This document shows, piece after piece, positions 9,791 through 19,575 of a DNA stretch of 64,000 bases. The stretch lies in assembly GCA_017302435.1 (NCBI GenBank), contig JAFLDL010000020.1, positions 19,371 to 83,370 of the forward strand, read 5' to 3'. Source of the stretch: Candidatus Accumulibacter necessarius. GTDB lineage: Bacteria > Pseudomonadota > Gammaproteobacteria > Burkholderiales > Rhodocyclaceae. Below the pieces are notes generated by a model. It saw only the letters and a list, made by a program, of their open reading frames with translations. It was not told where the DNA came from and searched no databases. Made by a program: the position numbers and the translations under genes. The first letter of the stretch is position 1. Each line of letters opens with the position of its first letter.

Positions 9791-10575
9791 TTGGCAATCT
9801 GTTCGACTGGTTGCGAAACCGGCAGGAGCCGGCTCCCGTGCCGGAGGCCCTGTGGCAGGCGGTTGTTGCAGCGCTGCCGTTTCTCGCCGCGCTCAGCGAC
9901 GAAGAGCAGGTCCGGCTGCGCTCTCTGGCCGAAGACTTCCTCGCCGAAAAGGAGTTCACCGCCGCCGGCGGGCTCGAACTGTCGGACGCGATCTGCGTCT
10001 CGATTGCCGCCCAGGGCTGCCTGCCGATTCTCAACCTCGGCCTCGACTACTACCGTGGCTGGGTGGGAGTGATCGTCTACGCCGACGAGTTCGTCATCCC
10101 ACGCAGCGTCGAGGACGAATTCGGGGTCGTCCATGAGTATCAGGAACTGGCCTCGGGCGAGGCGTGGGACGGCGGACCCCTGCTGATTTCCTGGCGCGAC
10201 GCACAAATGGCTGGCGCCGGCTACAACGTGGTCATTCATGAGTTCGCGCACAAGCTCGACATGCTCAATGGCGACGCGAACGGCATCCCGCCGCTGCACG
10301 CGGGAATTTCGCACACCGACTGGCAGCAGGTGCTACTCGCCAGCTACCGCCATTTCTGTACGCTGGTCGACCAGGCTGAGGACGGCGGTGAGGAAACCAC
10401 GTTTGATCCCTATGCTGCCGAGAATCCCGGCGAGTTCTTCGCCGTCATGAGCGAAGCGTTTTTCGAGACCCCGGACGTGCTGCAGGCCGAATATCCGGCG
10501 CTCTACGAAAACCTGGCCGGGTTCTACCGACAGGATCCCGCTTCCCGGCTGCTCCCACCGGGCGTTGTGCAGTAG
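9787..10575 (+). CDS. mtfA: MtfA-type zinc-dependent peptidase
   Basis: 262 residues, the length of E. coli MtfA. The zinc-peptidase motif HEFAHKLDMLNG is at residues 151-162 (HExxH 151-155), with a downstream acidic stretch (ENPGEFFAVMSEAFFE) likely to supply the third zinc ligand. In E. coli MtfA binds the Mlc repressor and has aminopeptidase activity. No Mlc/pts gene is visible here, so the local partner is unknown. The ATGA overlap with the transporter gene fixes the start. Confidence 0.88.
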   Translation: MIGNLFDWLRNRQEPAPVPEALWQAVVAALPFLAALSDEEQVRLRSLAEDFLAEKEFTAAGGLELSDAICVSIAAQGCLPILNLGLDYYRGWVGVIVYADEFVIPRSVEDEFGVVHEYQELASGEAWDGGPLLISWRDAQMAGAGYNVVIHEFAHKLDMLNGDANGIPPLHAGISHTDWQQVLLASYRHFCTLVDQAEDGGEETTFDPYAAENPGEFFAVMSEAFFETPDVLQAEYPALYENLAGFYRQDPASRLLPPGVVQ

Positions 10576-10787
10576 TCTGGGAGGTTTGGATCGCGAAAAA
10601 GGGGGCGTTGTCCAACCCGGCGCTCAAAAGCGACGCCTTGAATGTCGCTTCGCGGTAATCCGGGCGGAGGTCTGCCTCCTGCAGGTGGAGCAGGTCAGAG
10701 TGGAGATGGTGGACATTTGGCCGAGGATCTGAAGTTCAGCCTCTGTCTCGAAGACGATGAGACGGCGTGCAGCACGTCGTCCAACAC

Positions 10788-11351
10788 TTATCGGTTGCCC
10801 CCCTGCTGTACGAGGTTCCGCTGCATCAGCGCGAAGAAGCGGTCGTAGAAAGGACCGGCGGGAACCGTTTCGCTCGCCACCTTGACGAGAGAATCCTCGC
10901 TCGCCGAGAGCGGGATCGATACCGAGCCGAACGCGGCCACACCAACACTGGCCGAGTTCGGATTCTTCTTCAGCGCGTAACGTTCCTCGATGGCATTGAC
11001 GTACGCCGTTGCAAGTTTGCCGAGATCGCCGTCCGCAACGCAGACGACATGAAATGCGATCTGCACGTGCACCTCGCCTTCGGGCTGGAAGTGCTTGCTG
11101 GCGCTGATGGAATCCTGCCTGTCCGTGGTCAACAGGTAGCCCTGACTGAGCAGCGCACGGCGGGCGGCTTCGCAGGTTGCTTCAGCGCTGGCGTCGAACA
11201 GGCGCGAGAAGGTCTCGTTGGCCTCGAAGCCTTCGTTCTGGTAAACCGCGACCTTGCCGGGCCCGCTGGCGCAAGCCGCCAGCAGACCGGTCAGGCCCAG
11301 CAGCATCAGGCCGGCGATCAGCCGGTAAAGAGCGGGCGGCGGCAGGCACAT
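10788..11351 (-). CDS. Predicted lipoprotein, DUF2242-like
   Basis: Starting at the ATG at 11351 gives 187 residues with a clear lipoprotein signal: hydrophobic stretch then the lipobox LAAC at about residues 26-29. The mature part is soluble and has the pattern YQNEGFEANETFSRLFD, which resembles the DUF2242 lipoproteins of betaproteobacteria. This is a recollection of the family, not a search result. It lies 29 bp downstream of the DUF4332 gene on the same strand. Function unknown. Confidence 0.65.
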   Translation of the reverse strand: MCLPPPALYRLIAGLMLLGLTGLLAACASGPGKVAVYQNEGFEANETFSRLFDASAEATCEAARRALLSQGYLLTTDRQDSISASKHFQPEGEVHVQIAFHVVCVADGDLGKLATAYVNAIEERYALKKNPNSASVGVAAFGSVSIPLSASEDSLVKVASETVPAGPFYDRFFALMQRNLVQQGGNR

Positions 11352-11380
11352 TGCAAAGTCCGGAAGACGGGGCGAAGTGG

Positions 11381-11788
11381 TCAGTAGCTCAGCGTCTTTG
11401 GCAGTTTCTTGGCCTGTTCCACCCAGAACTCGACCATCGACAGAGCGGGGGGCTGCTTGCAAACCTGCTCCTTGTCGTTGGTGTCGAGGATCCGGGCGTG
11501 CAGGTTGTCAGCGCGGCGCGTGGCCAGTTCCTTGATCGTGTCCACGCCGGCCTTCTCAAGCAGGTCCGAGTACACGCCGGAGACGCCCTTGACCCGGGCG
11601 AGGTCAGCGCGATTGGCGAGTTCCAGGATGACCCGGACGTCGCAGCCACAGGCGCTGGCCAGTTCCTTGCGCTGTGCCGGGGCAGCGGCCGCGGCCAGCA
11701 GCTGTTCGTTGTTCGTGATCCCCTTTTCCTTGAGTTGGTCAACGAGGTCTGGTGTGGCTCCTTGCAGATCCTTGATGGCGACGGTCAT
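11381..11788 (-). CDS. DUF4332 helix-hairpin-helix-like protein
   Basis: 135 residues from the ATG at 11788, preceded by a strong ribosome site (GAGGAGGAAG). The sequence is helical and alanine-rich with a repeated short helix-hairpin pattern (LKEKGITNNEQLLAAA; LEKAGVDTIKELATRR), as in DUF4332 proteins that resemble the HhH region of nucleic-acid enzymes. No enzyme motif is seen. Probably cytoplasmic; may bind DNA or act as an adaptor. Upstream of the lipoprotein gene, same strand. Confidence 0.7.
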   Translation of the reverse strand: MTVAIKDLQGATPDLVDQLKEKGITNNEQLLAAAAAPAQRKELASACGCDVRVILELANRADLARVKGVSGVYSDLLEKAGVDTIKELATRRADNLHARILDTNDKEQVCKQPPALSMVEFWVEQAKKLPKTLSY

Positions 11789-12048
11789 TGCGGCTTCCTC
11801 CTCGACAGTACGGGTTCGACATACGGGATCGTGGTCGCCCTGGGTTGTGTTCAGGGAGCCACTCCTGTCTTTCTGCCGGATGACAGAAGAACAAAGTATG
11901 CCACATGCCGGTTTGCCCTGCCGCTGGCTTTTCCACGATGCCTGCCCCCGACCTTCGACCAGTTCCCGGGTCGCTCCCATTCCCGTCGCGGTTGCAGCCA
12001 GAAGCCTGCGGCGGGCTCGTTGCATGGCCACGCCCCGGGATGGTGCGG

Positions 12049-14811
12049 TCAGTGCGCCTCATCCCAGTTCAGGCCGAAGCCGACGTCGACCACCAGCGGT
12101 ACGCGCAGGCTGGCCAAGTCGGTCATCAAGCGCGGCAACTCGTCGCGCACTCGCGCCAGTTCGTCGTCTGGCACTTCCAGCACGAGCTCATCATGTACCT
12201 GCATCAGCAGGCGCGTCTGCAAACGCCCGGCGTCGAGCCAGTCCTGCACGACGATCATCGCCGACTTGATCAGATCGGCCGCCGAACCCTGCATCGGTGC
12301 GTTGATCGCCGCGCGTTCGGCACCCTGGCGCCGGGCGGCCTGGCTGGAACGGATCTCGGGCAGCCACAGGCGACGGCCGAATACCGTTTCGACGTAGCCC
12401 CGCGTGCGAGCCGTTTCGCGCGTGCTCGACATGTAGCGCGCCACCCCGGGGTAACGGGCGAAATAGCGCTCGATATAGGCCTGCGCAGCGCCGCGTTCGA
12501 GATCGAGCTGGCGGGCGAGGCCAAAGGCACTCATGCCGTAAATCAGGCCGAAGTTGATGACCTTGGCGACCCGCCGCTGATCGGGTCCGACGTCGCCCGG
12601 GTTGACACCGAAAATCTCGCCGGCCGTTGCCCGATGCACGTCCTCACCCTGGGCGAAGGCTTCGAGCAGGCGGGCGTCCTCCGAGAGGTGCGCCATGATG
12701 CGCAGCTCGATCTGCGAATAGTCCGCCGAGACGATGTGGCTGCCGGGCGGGGCGATGAAAGCGGCCCTAATCCGCCGGCCTTCCGCCGTGCGTACCGGGA
12801 TGTTCTGCAGATTTGGATCGCTCGACGCCAGGCGCCCGGTGACCGCCACCGCCTGCGCATAGCTGGTGTGCACGCGCCCGGTCGCCGCATTGACCATCTT
12901 CGGCAGCTTGTCGGTATAGGTGCCTTTCAGTTTGGCGAGCTGCCTCGATTCGAGCAGGATCTTGGGCAGCGGGTAGTCGAGCGCCAGTTCCGAGAGGACT
13001 TCCTCGTCGGTCGACGGCGTTCCCGACGGCGTCTTCTTCTTTACCGGCAGGCCCAGCTTGTCGAACAGGATTTCCGCCAGTTGTTTTGGCGAGTTGAGGT
13101 TGAACGGCTGTCCGGCCTCAGCATGCGCCCGCGCCTCGATCTCCAGCAGACGCTTGCCAATTTCGTGGCTCTGCTGCGTGAGGAGTTGCGAGTCGATCAG
13201 CACGCCGGTACGTTCCATGCGGAAGAGGATGTCGCGCACCGGTAGTTCGATCGTCTCATACACTCGCAAGAGACCGGCATCGGACTCGATCTGCGGATAA
13301 AGCCGCGCGTGCAGGCGCAGGCAGAGATCGGCATCTTCGGCGGCGTATTCGGCGGCCCGGTCGACCGCCACCTGATCGAACCCAATCTGGTTGGCTCCCT
13401 TGCCGCACAGCGCCTCGTAGGGGATCGTCGCCAGGCCGAGATGGCGTGTCGCGAGCTGGCCCAGGTCGTGTCCGCGTACGCCGTCCTTGCCCGATTCGAG
13501 GATGTACGATTGCAGCAGCGTATCGTGCCGCACCCCGGCCAGGCGAATGCCATGGTTGGCCAGCACATGCTGGTCATACTTCAGATTTTGCCCGATCTTC
13601 GCGTGCCGGTCGGACTCCAGCCAGGGCTTCAGTCGCGCCAGGACTTCATCAAGCGGCAACTGCGTCGGTGCATCGGGATAGTGGTGGGCAAGCGGCAGGT
13701 ACGCCGCTTGCCCCGGCGTAAGCGCCAGGGACATCCCGACCAGGCGTGCGGCAAAGGGATCCAGGCTGGTGGTCTCGGTATCGAGTGCCGTCAGCGGCGA
13801 GTGCTCGATCCTTTCCAGCCAGCGCTCGAAGGTCTGCCGGTCAAGGATCGTTTCGTAAGCCGCCCGGTGGGCACCGTCTGACGACAGGCTCTCCGGCAGG
13901 CTCGAAAGTTCGTCTGCGGACACTGCAGCATCGGGCGCCCGGCCTTCGCCTGCACCATTGCCCTGGACTTCCTTCAGCCACGTCCGCATCTCATAGTGCG
14001 AAAAGATTTCGATCAGTCGTTCGCGATTGGCCGAGCGTGGCGTGAGGTCGACCAGCGCCAGCGGCAACTGAAGATCGCGGCGAACCGTCACCAGTCGGCG
14101 CGCCAGAGGCAGAAAGTCCAACGCCTGGCGCAGGTTTTGCCCGACGACGCCGCCGATGTCGGCGGCGGCGGCGATCACGCCGTCGAGCGAGCCGTATTCG
14201 GCCAGCCATTTCACTGCCGTCTTGGCGCCGACCTTGTCGACTCCAGGCACGTTGTCGACGCTGTCGCCGATCAGCGCTAGATAGTCGACGATGCGCTCCG
14301 CCGGCACGCCGAACTTGCTGATCACGCCCGCTTCGTCGAGTACCTCGTTGCTCATGGTATTGACCAGCCTGACCTGCGGCCCCACCAGTTGCGCGAGATC
14401 CTTGTCACCCGTCGAGACCACGACCTGCACGCCTTGCGCCGTCGCCTGCGTCGTCAGCGTAGCAATCACGTCGTCGGCCTCGACACCGTCGACAACCAGC
14501 AGCGGCCAACCGAGCGCTGCGATGGCGTCGTGCAGGGGTTCGATCTGGCGGACCATGTCTGCAGGCATCGGCGGACGGTTCGCCTTGTACTGCGGATACC
14601 AGTCATCACGAAAAGTCCTGCCCTTGGCATCGAAGACGCAGCCCTTGTAGTCGATTCCCGACGCGCGGTAGTCGCTTTCCAGTCGGCGCAGCATGTTCAG
14701 GACGCCGTGGATCGCCCCCGTCGGTTCGTTCTGCGTCGTCCGCAGGTCGGGCATGGCGTGAAAGGCGCGATAGAGGTACGACGATCCGTCGACCAGCAGC
14801 AAGGTAGGCAT
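12049..14811 (-). CDS. polA: DNA polymerase I
   Basis: 920 residues, full length. In order: 5'-3' exonuclease domain (residues 1 to ~300, LLVDGSSYLYRAFHA at the N-terminus), 3'-5' proofreading domain with an intact acidic pair (ALDTETTSLDP), and the family A polymerase domain. The polymerase shows motif A SADYSQIELR, the O-helix RRVAKVINFGLIYG and motif C MQVHDELV. All three activities look intact. The gene is divergent from the DUF2782 gene across ~230 bp, a neighbourhood common in betaproteobacteria. Confidence 0.97.
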   Translation of the reverse strand: MPTLLLVDGSSYLYRAFHAMPDLRTTQNEPTGAIHGVLNMLRRLESDYRASGIDYKGCVFDAKGRTFRDDWYPQYKANRPPMPADMVRQIEPLHDAIAALGWPLLVVDGVEADDVIATLTTQATAQGVQVVVSTGDKDLAQLVGPQVRLVNTMSNEVLDEAGVISKFGVPAERIVDYLALIGDSVDNVPGVDKVGAKTAVKWLAEYGSLDGVIAAAADIGGVVGQNLRQALDFLPLARRLVTVRRDLQLPLALVDLTPRSANRERLIEIFSHYEMRTWLKEVQGNGAGEGRAPDAAVSADELSSLPESLSSDGAHRAAYETILDRQTFERWLERIEHSPLTALDTETTSLDPFAARLVGMSLALTPGQAAYLPLAHHYPDAPTQLPLDEVLARLKPWLESDRHAKIGQNLKYDQHVLANHGIRLAGVRHDTLLQSYILESGKDGVRGHDLGQLATRHLGLATIPYEALCGKGANQIGFDQVAVDRAAEYAAEDADLCLRLHARLYPQIESDAGLLRVYETIELPVRDILFRMERTGVLIDSQLLTQQSHEIGKRLLEIEARAHAEAGQPFNLNSPKQLAEILFDKLGLPVKKKTPSGTPSTDEEVLSELALDYPLPKILLESRQLAKLKGTYTDKLPKMVNAATGRVHTSYAQAVAVTGRLASSDPNLQNIPVRTAEGRRIRAAFIAPPGSHIVSADYSQIELRIMAHLSEDARLLEAFAQGEDVHRATAGEIFGVNPGDVGPDQRRVAKVINFGLIYGMSAFGLARQLDLERGAAQAYIERYFARYPGVARYMSSTRETARTRGYVETVFGRRLWLPEIRSSQAARRQGAERAAINAPMQGSAADLIKSAMIVVQDWLDAGRLQTRLLMQVHDELVLEVPDDELARVRDELPRLMTDLASLRVPLVVDVGFGLNWDEAH

Positions 14812-15045
14812 GGGTACGCAAGAAAATCAACGGGAAGGGAGGGTTTCCCCGCCAGACCAGACGCTGCCGGCCAGTCGCGCGGAGCAGTTCGGATGCTGCG
14901 GGTTGTCGGCATTATGGCAGAGTTCGCCCGGCCGACCGTGCCGCCATCAGCCCTTCGAGTGCGGACTGCTGGCCAATCTGTACTACAATTCCTGTCAGGA
15001 CCGATCAAGTTCCTGCCGATTGTTCAATCACCCGGAAATTCTCTC

Positions 15046-15387
15046 ATGCGTCGGATTCAAGCTCTCCTGGCCACATTGGCTTTCGCTGCTGCACCGGTTC
15101 TCGCCCAGAACAAGGGAGAGTTGCAGCCCTTGCCGGCAGTGCCGCCACCGCCACCGGAAATGGCTCCCTTTGATGCCGCCCTTGAACCCGAGGTGACGAT
15201 CATCAAGCGCGAGGGGAACACCGTCGAGGAGCACCGGATCAACGGACGCCTCTTCATGATCAAGGTCACGCCGGAACATGGGGTTCCCTACTACCTGGTT
15301 GACCGGAAAGGTGACGGAAACTTCAGCCGGGAGACAATGGGAAATCCCGACGTCGCCGTCCCGATGTGGGTCATCGGTACGTTCTGA
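15046..15387 (+). CDS. DUF2782 secreted protein
   Basis: 113 residues. A signal peptide (MRRIQALLATLAFAAAPVLA) is followed by a proline-rich linker and a small beta domain with EVTIIKREGNTVEEHRING and TPEHGVPYYLVD. This matches DUF2782, small periplasmic proteins often found beside polA and thrB in betaproteobacteria. thrB is not next to it here. Function unknown. Confidence 0.8.
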   Translation: MRRIQALLATLAFAAAPVLAQNKGELQPLPAVPPPPPEMAPFDAALEPEVTIIKREGNTVEEHRINGRLFMIKVTPEHGVPYYLVDRKGDGNFSRETMGNPDVAVPMWVIGTF

Positions 15388-15578
15388 CCGGCCGGGGTGC
15401 TCCTCGCTGGGCAAGCTGGAAGGTCGCACGCAAGGCGCCTGAAACCTGAACCTTCTCTTGAACGCGAGGCCTCGCCAGTACGTGCTGACGATTGCCGACC
15501 CGGTGCGGCAGACCCATCCGCCAGCGTGTTCAGCTGCCAGCGCCGTTGGCTCCGGCGATCCGGTCGAAATGCCTCTGT

Positions 15579-16862
15579 ATGAATAATTCCCTGCCGCAAG
15601 TCCACGAGCAGTATGAAGCGCTGCCATATCCTCCCCGCGAGCCGGCCGAGGAACGGCAACGACTGGTTACCACCTGGCTCGATTCACTGGCGATGATCAA
15701 CCATTATTGCTTCGCAGGGGAACAGGACTTCAAGGATGGTTTTCGTGTCCTGGTTGCGGGCGGAGGTACCGGTGACACGACGATCTATCTTGCCGAGCAG
15801 CTGCGTGGTACGAACGCGAGGATCGTCCATCTCGATCTGAGCGAGGCGAGCATTGCCATCGCGCGTCGCCGGGCTGAAATTCGTGGTTTGGACAACATCC
15901 AGTGGGTGCAGGAATCGCTGCTTGACCTGCCGCAACTCGACCTTGGACAGTTCGACTACATCAACTGTTCGGGAGTCCTGCATCACCTGCAGGATCCTGA
16001 CGCCGGCTTGAGGTCCCTGAAGCAGGTTCTCGCAGTCGACGGCGCGATCGGGATGATGGTCTATGCAACCTACGGCCGCACCGGTGTTTACCAGATGCAG
16101 GAACTGCTGCGCCAGATCAACGCGGACACCGACAGCATGGCAGGCCGCCTCGAGAACGCACGCCAGTTGTTGGCGACGCTACCACCGACAAACTGGTTCG
16201 CGCGCGGTGAACAACTGGTCTTCGATCACCGGCATGGCGACGCCGGCATCTACGATCTGCTGCTGCATGCGCAGGACCGCTCATACACGGTCGAGCAGCT
16301 CTACGCCTGGCTGCACGACGAACACGGCTTTCACATTGAGTTCTCGGATGTCGGCCGCGGTCGATCGCCGTACTTGCCGCAGTTGATCCTGGCACCGCGG
16401 CAGCCGCCCTTCCTGGCAAAGGTCAGGCAAATGCCGCTGCGACGACAGCAGGCCATAGCCGAACTGATCGGCGGCACGCTGGTCATGCATGCGTTCTTTC
16501 TCACCCGCGGCTCGCGCGTCGCACCCTACGGTGACCCGGCGTGTATCCCTTTCTTTTGCCACGAACCCATTACCGGACCTGAATTGTCGGCGATCATCCA
16601 TCGCAATACCGCCACCCCCTTCATCATGCAGCACAGCCACACAGGTATCACCGTCCCGGTTGATACGGGCAGGTTCGGCAAGTTCATCCTGAAGTACATC
16701 GACGGCCGACGCAGCTTCGAGGAGGTATTCTCCCTGGTACGCGCCGAGGAAAAATTCCGCCGCTCGCCACCGAACAACGAAACGCTCTTTGGAGATTTTG
16801 TGGCGCTCTACGAGTTTCTCAACGCGATTGAGCGCCTGCTGCTGACGCGCCGCCGCGCCTGA
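15579..16862 (+). CDS. SAM-dependent methyltransferase, two-domain
   Basis: 427 residues from the ATG at 15579. The N-terminal class I methyltransferase fold has the SAM loop LVAGGGTGDTT near residue 53 and the acidic strand end HLDLSEAS. CSGVLHHLQDP is the usual motif III area. Beyond residue ~220 is a long C-terminal domain of unknown role that may be regulatory or substrate-binding. Substrate unknown. It stands alone between DUF2782 and the membrane-protein pair. Confidence 0.8.
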   Translation: MNNSLPQVHEQYEALPYPPREPAEERQRLVTTWLDSLAMINHYCFAGEQDFKDGFRVLVAGGGTGDTTIYLAEQLRGTNARIVHLDLSEASIAIARRRAEIRGLDNIQWVQESLLDLPQLDLGQFDYINCSGVLHHLQDPDAGLRSLKQVLAVDGAIGMMVYATYGRTGVYQMQELLRQINADTDSMAGRLENARQLLATLPPTNWFARGEQLVFDHRHGDAGIYDLLLHAQDRSYTVEQLYAWLHDEHGFHIEFSDVGRGRSPYLPQLILAPRQPPFLAKVRQMPLRRQQAIAELIGGTLVMHAFFLTRGSRVAPYGDPACIPFFCHEPITGPELSAIIHRNTATPFIMQHSHTGITVPVDTGRFGKFILKYIDGRRSFEEVFSLVRAEEKFRRSPPNNETLFGDFVALYEFLNAIERLLLTRRRA

Positions 16863-16989
16863 GTACCAGCGGTGATCCCGGGTATGCAATCTCACTCCCT
16901 GGCGGAACCGGATGGCGGGCGCAGCGCCGCACTGCTTGCCTAAGCCGTTGAGGGCGGCTAGCATCCGCTACCTTCAGGTCTGGACGAGC

Positions 16990-17733
16990 ATGGTCATGGA
17001 GCACTTCCCGATTCCCGCCCCTGCCTTCGGCGGCGCTAGCCGCAGAGTCGAGCCGGGCAATGCCATCGACTGGTTCAGGCAGGGATGGGCGATTTTCGTC
17101 GTCAATCCGGGTATCTGGATCGCGATCATGGTGCTCGTGATCGTGATCCATGTCGGCCTGGCGATCGTGCCGTGGATCGGCCCACTGGCTTCTCATCTCC
17201 TGACGCCGCTGCTGGCTGCCGGCATGCTCTGCGCATGCCAAAAGGTGGCCCGCGAAGAAGCGCCTGAAATCAACGACCTGTTCACCGGTTTTCGGCGGCA
17301 CACCGGCGCTCTGGTCTTGCTCGGCGTGCTCTATATGCTGGCCATGCTGGGGGTGTTCCTGCTGGTTTTCCTGTTTGTTGGCGGTGGCATCGCCGGCGGA
17401 CTGCTGCTCGGCAACCCGGTCGGTGCCGGCATCGCCTTCGGTGGGATTCTGCTGGCCGCGCTGCTCTGGTTGTTGCTGTCGGTGCCGATCGTGATGGCTG
17501 TCTGGTTCGCTCCGGCGCTGGTCGTGTTCAACAAGATGCAGCCGGTCGCTGCGCTCAAGGCAAGCTTCAACGCCTGCCTCAAGAACGCCATCGTGTTTCT
17601 GGTCTATGCGCTGATTGCCATGGTGTTGTGCTTCTTCGCTGCGCTGCCGGCTGGTCTCGGGTTCCTGGTTCTCGGACCAGTCCTTGCCGGCTCGGTGTAT
17701 GCTTCCTATCGTGACGTTTTCATCGCCGCCTGA
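16990..17733 (+). CDS. BPSS1780-family membrane protein (copy 1)
   Basis: 247 residues from the ATG at 16990 (six residues later, a second ATG is possible). About five to six membrane segments follow the opening RQGWAIFVVNPGIW. The C-terminal LGPVLAGSVYASYRDVF matches the end of the next protein (LFASFYVSYREVF). The pair is therefore a tandem duplication, probably of the BPSS1780-type inner-membrane family. Function unknown. Confidence 0.72.
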   Translation: MVMEHFPIPAPAFGGASRRVEPGNAIDWFRQGWAIFVVNPGIWIAIMVLVIVIHVGLAIVPWIGPLASHLLTPLLAAGMLCACQKVAREEAPEINDLFTGFRRHTGALVLLGVLYMLAMLGVFLLVFLFVGGGIAGGLLLGNPVGAGIAFGGILLAALLWLLLSVPIVMAVWFAPALVVFNKMQPVAALKASFNACLKNAIVFLVYALIAMVLCFFAALPAGLGFLVLGPVLAGSVYASYRDVFIAA

Positions 17734-17746
17734 GCGGCCAGACAAC

Positions 17747-18523
17747 ATGCAAGCACTGACTCTTCCCGCCGCGCAAGGATGGCGCTGGCTGACCGACGGC
17801 TTCCGGATTTTTCGCAAGAATCACCTGATGCTGACTTTTCTCGTCATCAGCTACTGGATGCTGATGGCCGTGGTTAACATCATTCCCGTGATCGGAACGG
17901 TCGTCACGACGCTGTGTATCCCGGCCTTCTCGGTCAGCCTGATGAACGCCTGCCGCAACATCGATCGCGGCAGCCCGCTCGCGCCGCAACTGCTGTTCTC
18001 TGGTTTTAAAAGCAACCTGCGTTCGCTGCTCACCCTGGGCGGGATCTACCTGGCGTCGACAGTGGGCATTCTCACCATTTCATCACTGGCCGACGACGGC
18101 GCCCTGATGGCGATGATGCTCGCCGGTCAAAAGCCGGACGAGGCAGCGCTGAGCGACGGCAGCCTGTTGCTCGCCACCCAGATCGCACTGGTTCTTCTCT
18201 GCCCGCTGGTCATGGCTTACTGGTATGCGCCGGTGCTTGCCAGCTGGCATGGCTTGTCGCCCGCCAAGGCCCTGTTCTTCAGTTTCGTCGCCTGCGTGCG
18301 CAACTGGCGAGCCTTTCTCGTCTACTCGGTGGCCATCCTGGTCGTCGCGACGCTGGTGCCGGGACTCATTCTTGGTGTGTTGGCGGCCATGCTACCCAGC
18401 GGCGCGGCGCTTCTGACGGTGCTGATGACGGTGCTGCTCATTCTCGTTCTCGCACCGACGCTGTTTGCCAGCTTCTACGTCAGTTACCGCGAGGTGTTTG
18501 TCGCTGTGGACGAAGATGCCTGA
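17747..18523 (+). CDS. BPSS1780-family membrane protein (copy 2)
   Basis: 258 residues, about six membrane segments, starting QGWRWLTDGFRIFRKNHLML. It is a diverged paralogue of the protein encoded 13 bp upstream. Both share the layout of an N-terminal amphipathic Trp-rich stretch and a terminal YxSYRxVF motif. Its 3' end overlaps nadD by 8 bp, which places it in the nadD operon. Function unknown. Confidence 0.72.
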   Translation: MQALTLPAAQGWRWLTDGFRIFRKNHLMLTFLVISYWMLMAVVNIIPVIGTVVTTLCIPAFSVSLMNACRNIDRGSPLAPQLLFSGFKSNLRSLLTLGGIYLASTVGILTISSLADDGALMAMMLAGQKPDEAALSDGSLLLATQIALVLLCPLVMAYWYAPVLASWHGLSPAKALFFSFVACVRNWRAFLVYSVAILVVATLVPGLILGVLAAMLPSGAALLTVLMTVLLILVLAPTLFASFYVSYREVFVAVDEDA

Positions 18524-19190
18524 TTGGCCGGTCAACCAGCCACTGGGCGTCTTTGGCGGCACCTTCGACCCGGTTCATTATGGTCACTTGCGTCTCGCCG
18601 AAGAGGCGGCCGACAGGCTCGGGCTTGCCGGCATACGCTGGATTCCGGCAGGCCAGCCGGCACTGCGCGGCGTGCCGCAGGTGACTGCAAGGCAACGCCT
18701 GGCGATGGTGCGCCTGGCAACTGCCGAAAATTGCCGCTTCACAGTCGACACGGCTGAAGTGGAAGCCGCGCAGCCGAGTTACACCGTGACCACGCTTGAA
18801 CGTCTGCGCGAAGCGGATCAGTGCGGGCCGCAGCGACCGCTGGTGCTGCTGGTAGGTGCCGACGCCTTTGCTGGTCTGCCGGGCTGGTATCGATGGCAAT
18901 CGCTGTTCGACCTGGCGCACCTTGCCGTGGCCCATCGTCCCGGCTTTGCGATCGATGCGGCGCAACTGCCTGCGGCCCTGGCCGCCTGTTACCGCGAGCG
19001 CTTGTGCACCAGCCCGTCGACACTCAGCGAGTCACCGTCGGGACGCATCGTCACCTTTGCCATGACCCAACTGGCGATCTCGGCGACGCAGATCCGACGG
19101 CTGCTGGCCAGCGGAGGGAGTGTCCGTTACTTGCTGCCCGACACCGTGATCGCTTACATTCAAGACCAGCACCTTTACCCGGAGTACTGA
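18516..19190 (+). CDS. nadD: Nicotinate-nucleotide adenylyltransferase
   Basis: 224 residues from the ATG at 18516. It makes deamido-NAD from nicotinate mononucleotide and ATP. Nucleotidyltransferase motifs GGTFDPVHYGHL near residue 13 and ISATQIRRLL near residue 190 are intact. Start chosen because it gives the family's normal N-terminus; it overlaps the upstream membrane gene. First of the conserved nadD-rsfS-rlmH-maf set. Confidence 0.95.
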   Translation: MPDWPVNQPLGVFGGTFDPVHYGHLRLAEEAADRLGLAGIRWIPAGQPALRGVPQVTARQRLAMVRLATAENCRFTVDTAEVEAAQPSYTVTTLERLREADQCGPQRPLVLLVGADAFAGLPGWYRWQSLFDLAHLAVAHRPGFAIDAAQLPAALAACYRERLCTSPSTLSESPSGRIVTFAMTQLAISATQIRRLLASGGSVRYLLPDTVIAYIQDQHLYPEY

Positions 19191-19197
19191 CCCAGCA

Positions 19198-19575
19198 ATG
19201 AAACTTCCCCAACTGGAAAAGCTCGTTGTCGAGGCCCTTGACGACATCAAGGCCCGTGATATCGAAGTCATCAACACCAGCCGCCTGACTTCGCTGTTTG
19301 ACCGCATGGTCATCGCCTGCGGCGACTCGAATCGCCAGGTAAAGTCACTGGCTCGCAACGTGCAGGACAAGGTACGCGAAGCGGGCGGTCGAGTGCTCTC
19401 CTGCGAAGGCGAGGAAGTAGGCGAGTGGGTTCTGGTCGACCTCGGCGACATCATTGTTCATGTCATGCAGCCGGCGGTACGCAGCTACTACAACCTGGAG
19501 GAGCTGTGGGGTGGCAAGGGTCCGCTGAGAGTGCGGCGGGCAATGGCCGAGGTAGGGTCCGCAGGCCAGGGATGA
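19198..19575 (+). CDS. rsfS: Ribosome silencing factor RsfS
   Basis: 125 residues. Full RsfS/Iojap domain with the conserved block DVGDIIVH-like (VDLGDIIVHVMQP), GDSNRQVKSLA and YYNLEELW. RsfS binds ribosomal protein L14 and blocks subunit joining in stationary phase. Its stop overlaps the rlmH start (ATGA at 19572), so translation is coupled. Confidence 0.95.
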   Translation: MKLPQLEKLVVEALDDIKARDIEVINTSRLTSLFDRMVIACGDSNRQVKSLARNVQDKVREAGGRVLSCEGEEVGEWVLVDLGDIIVHVMQPAVRSYYNLEELWGGKGPLRVRRAMAEVGSAGQG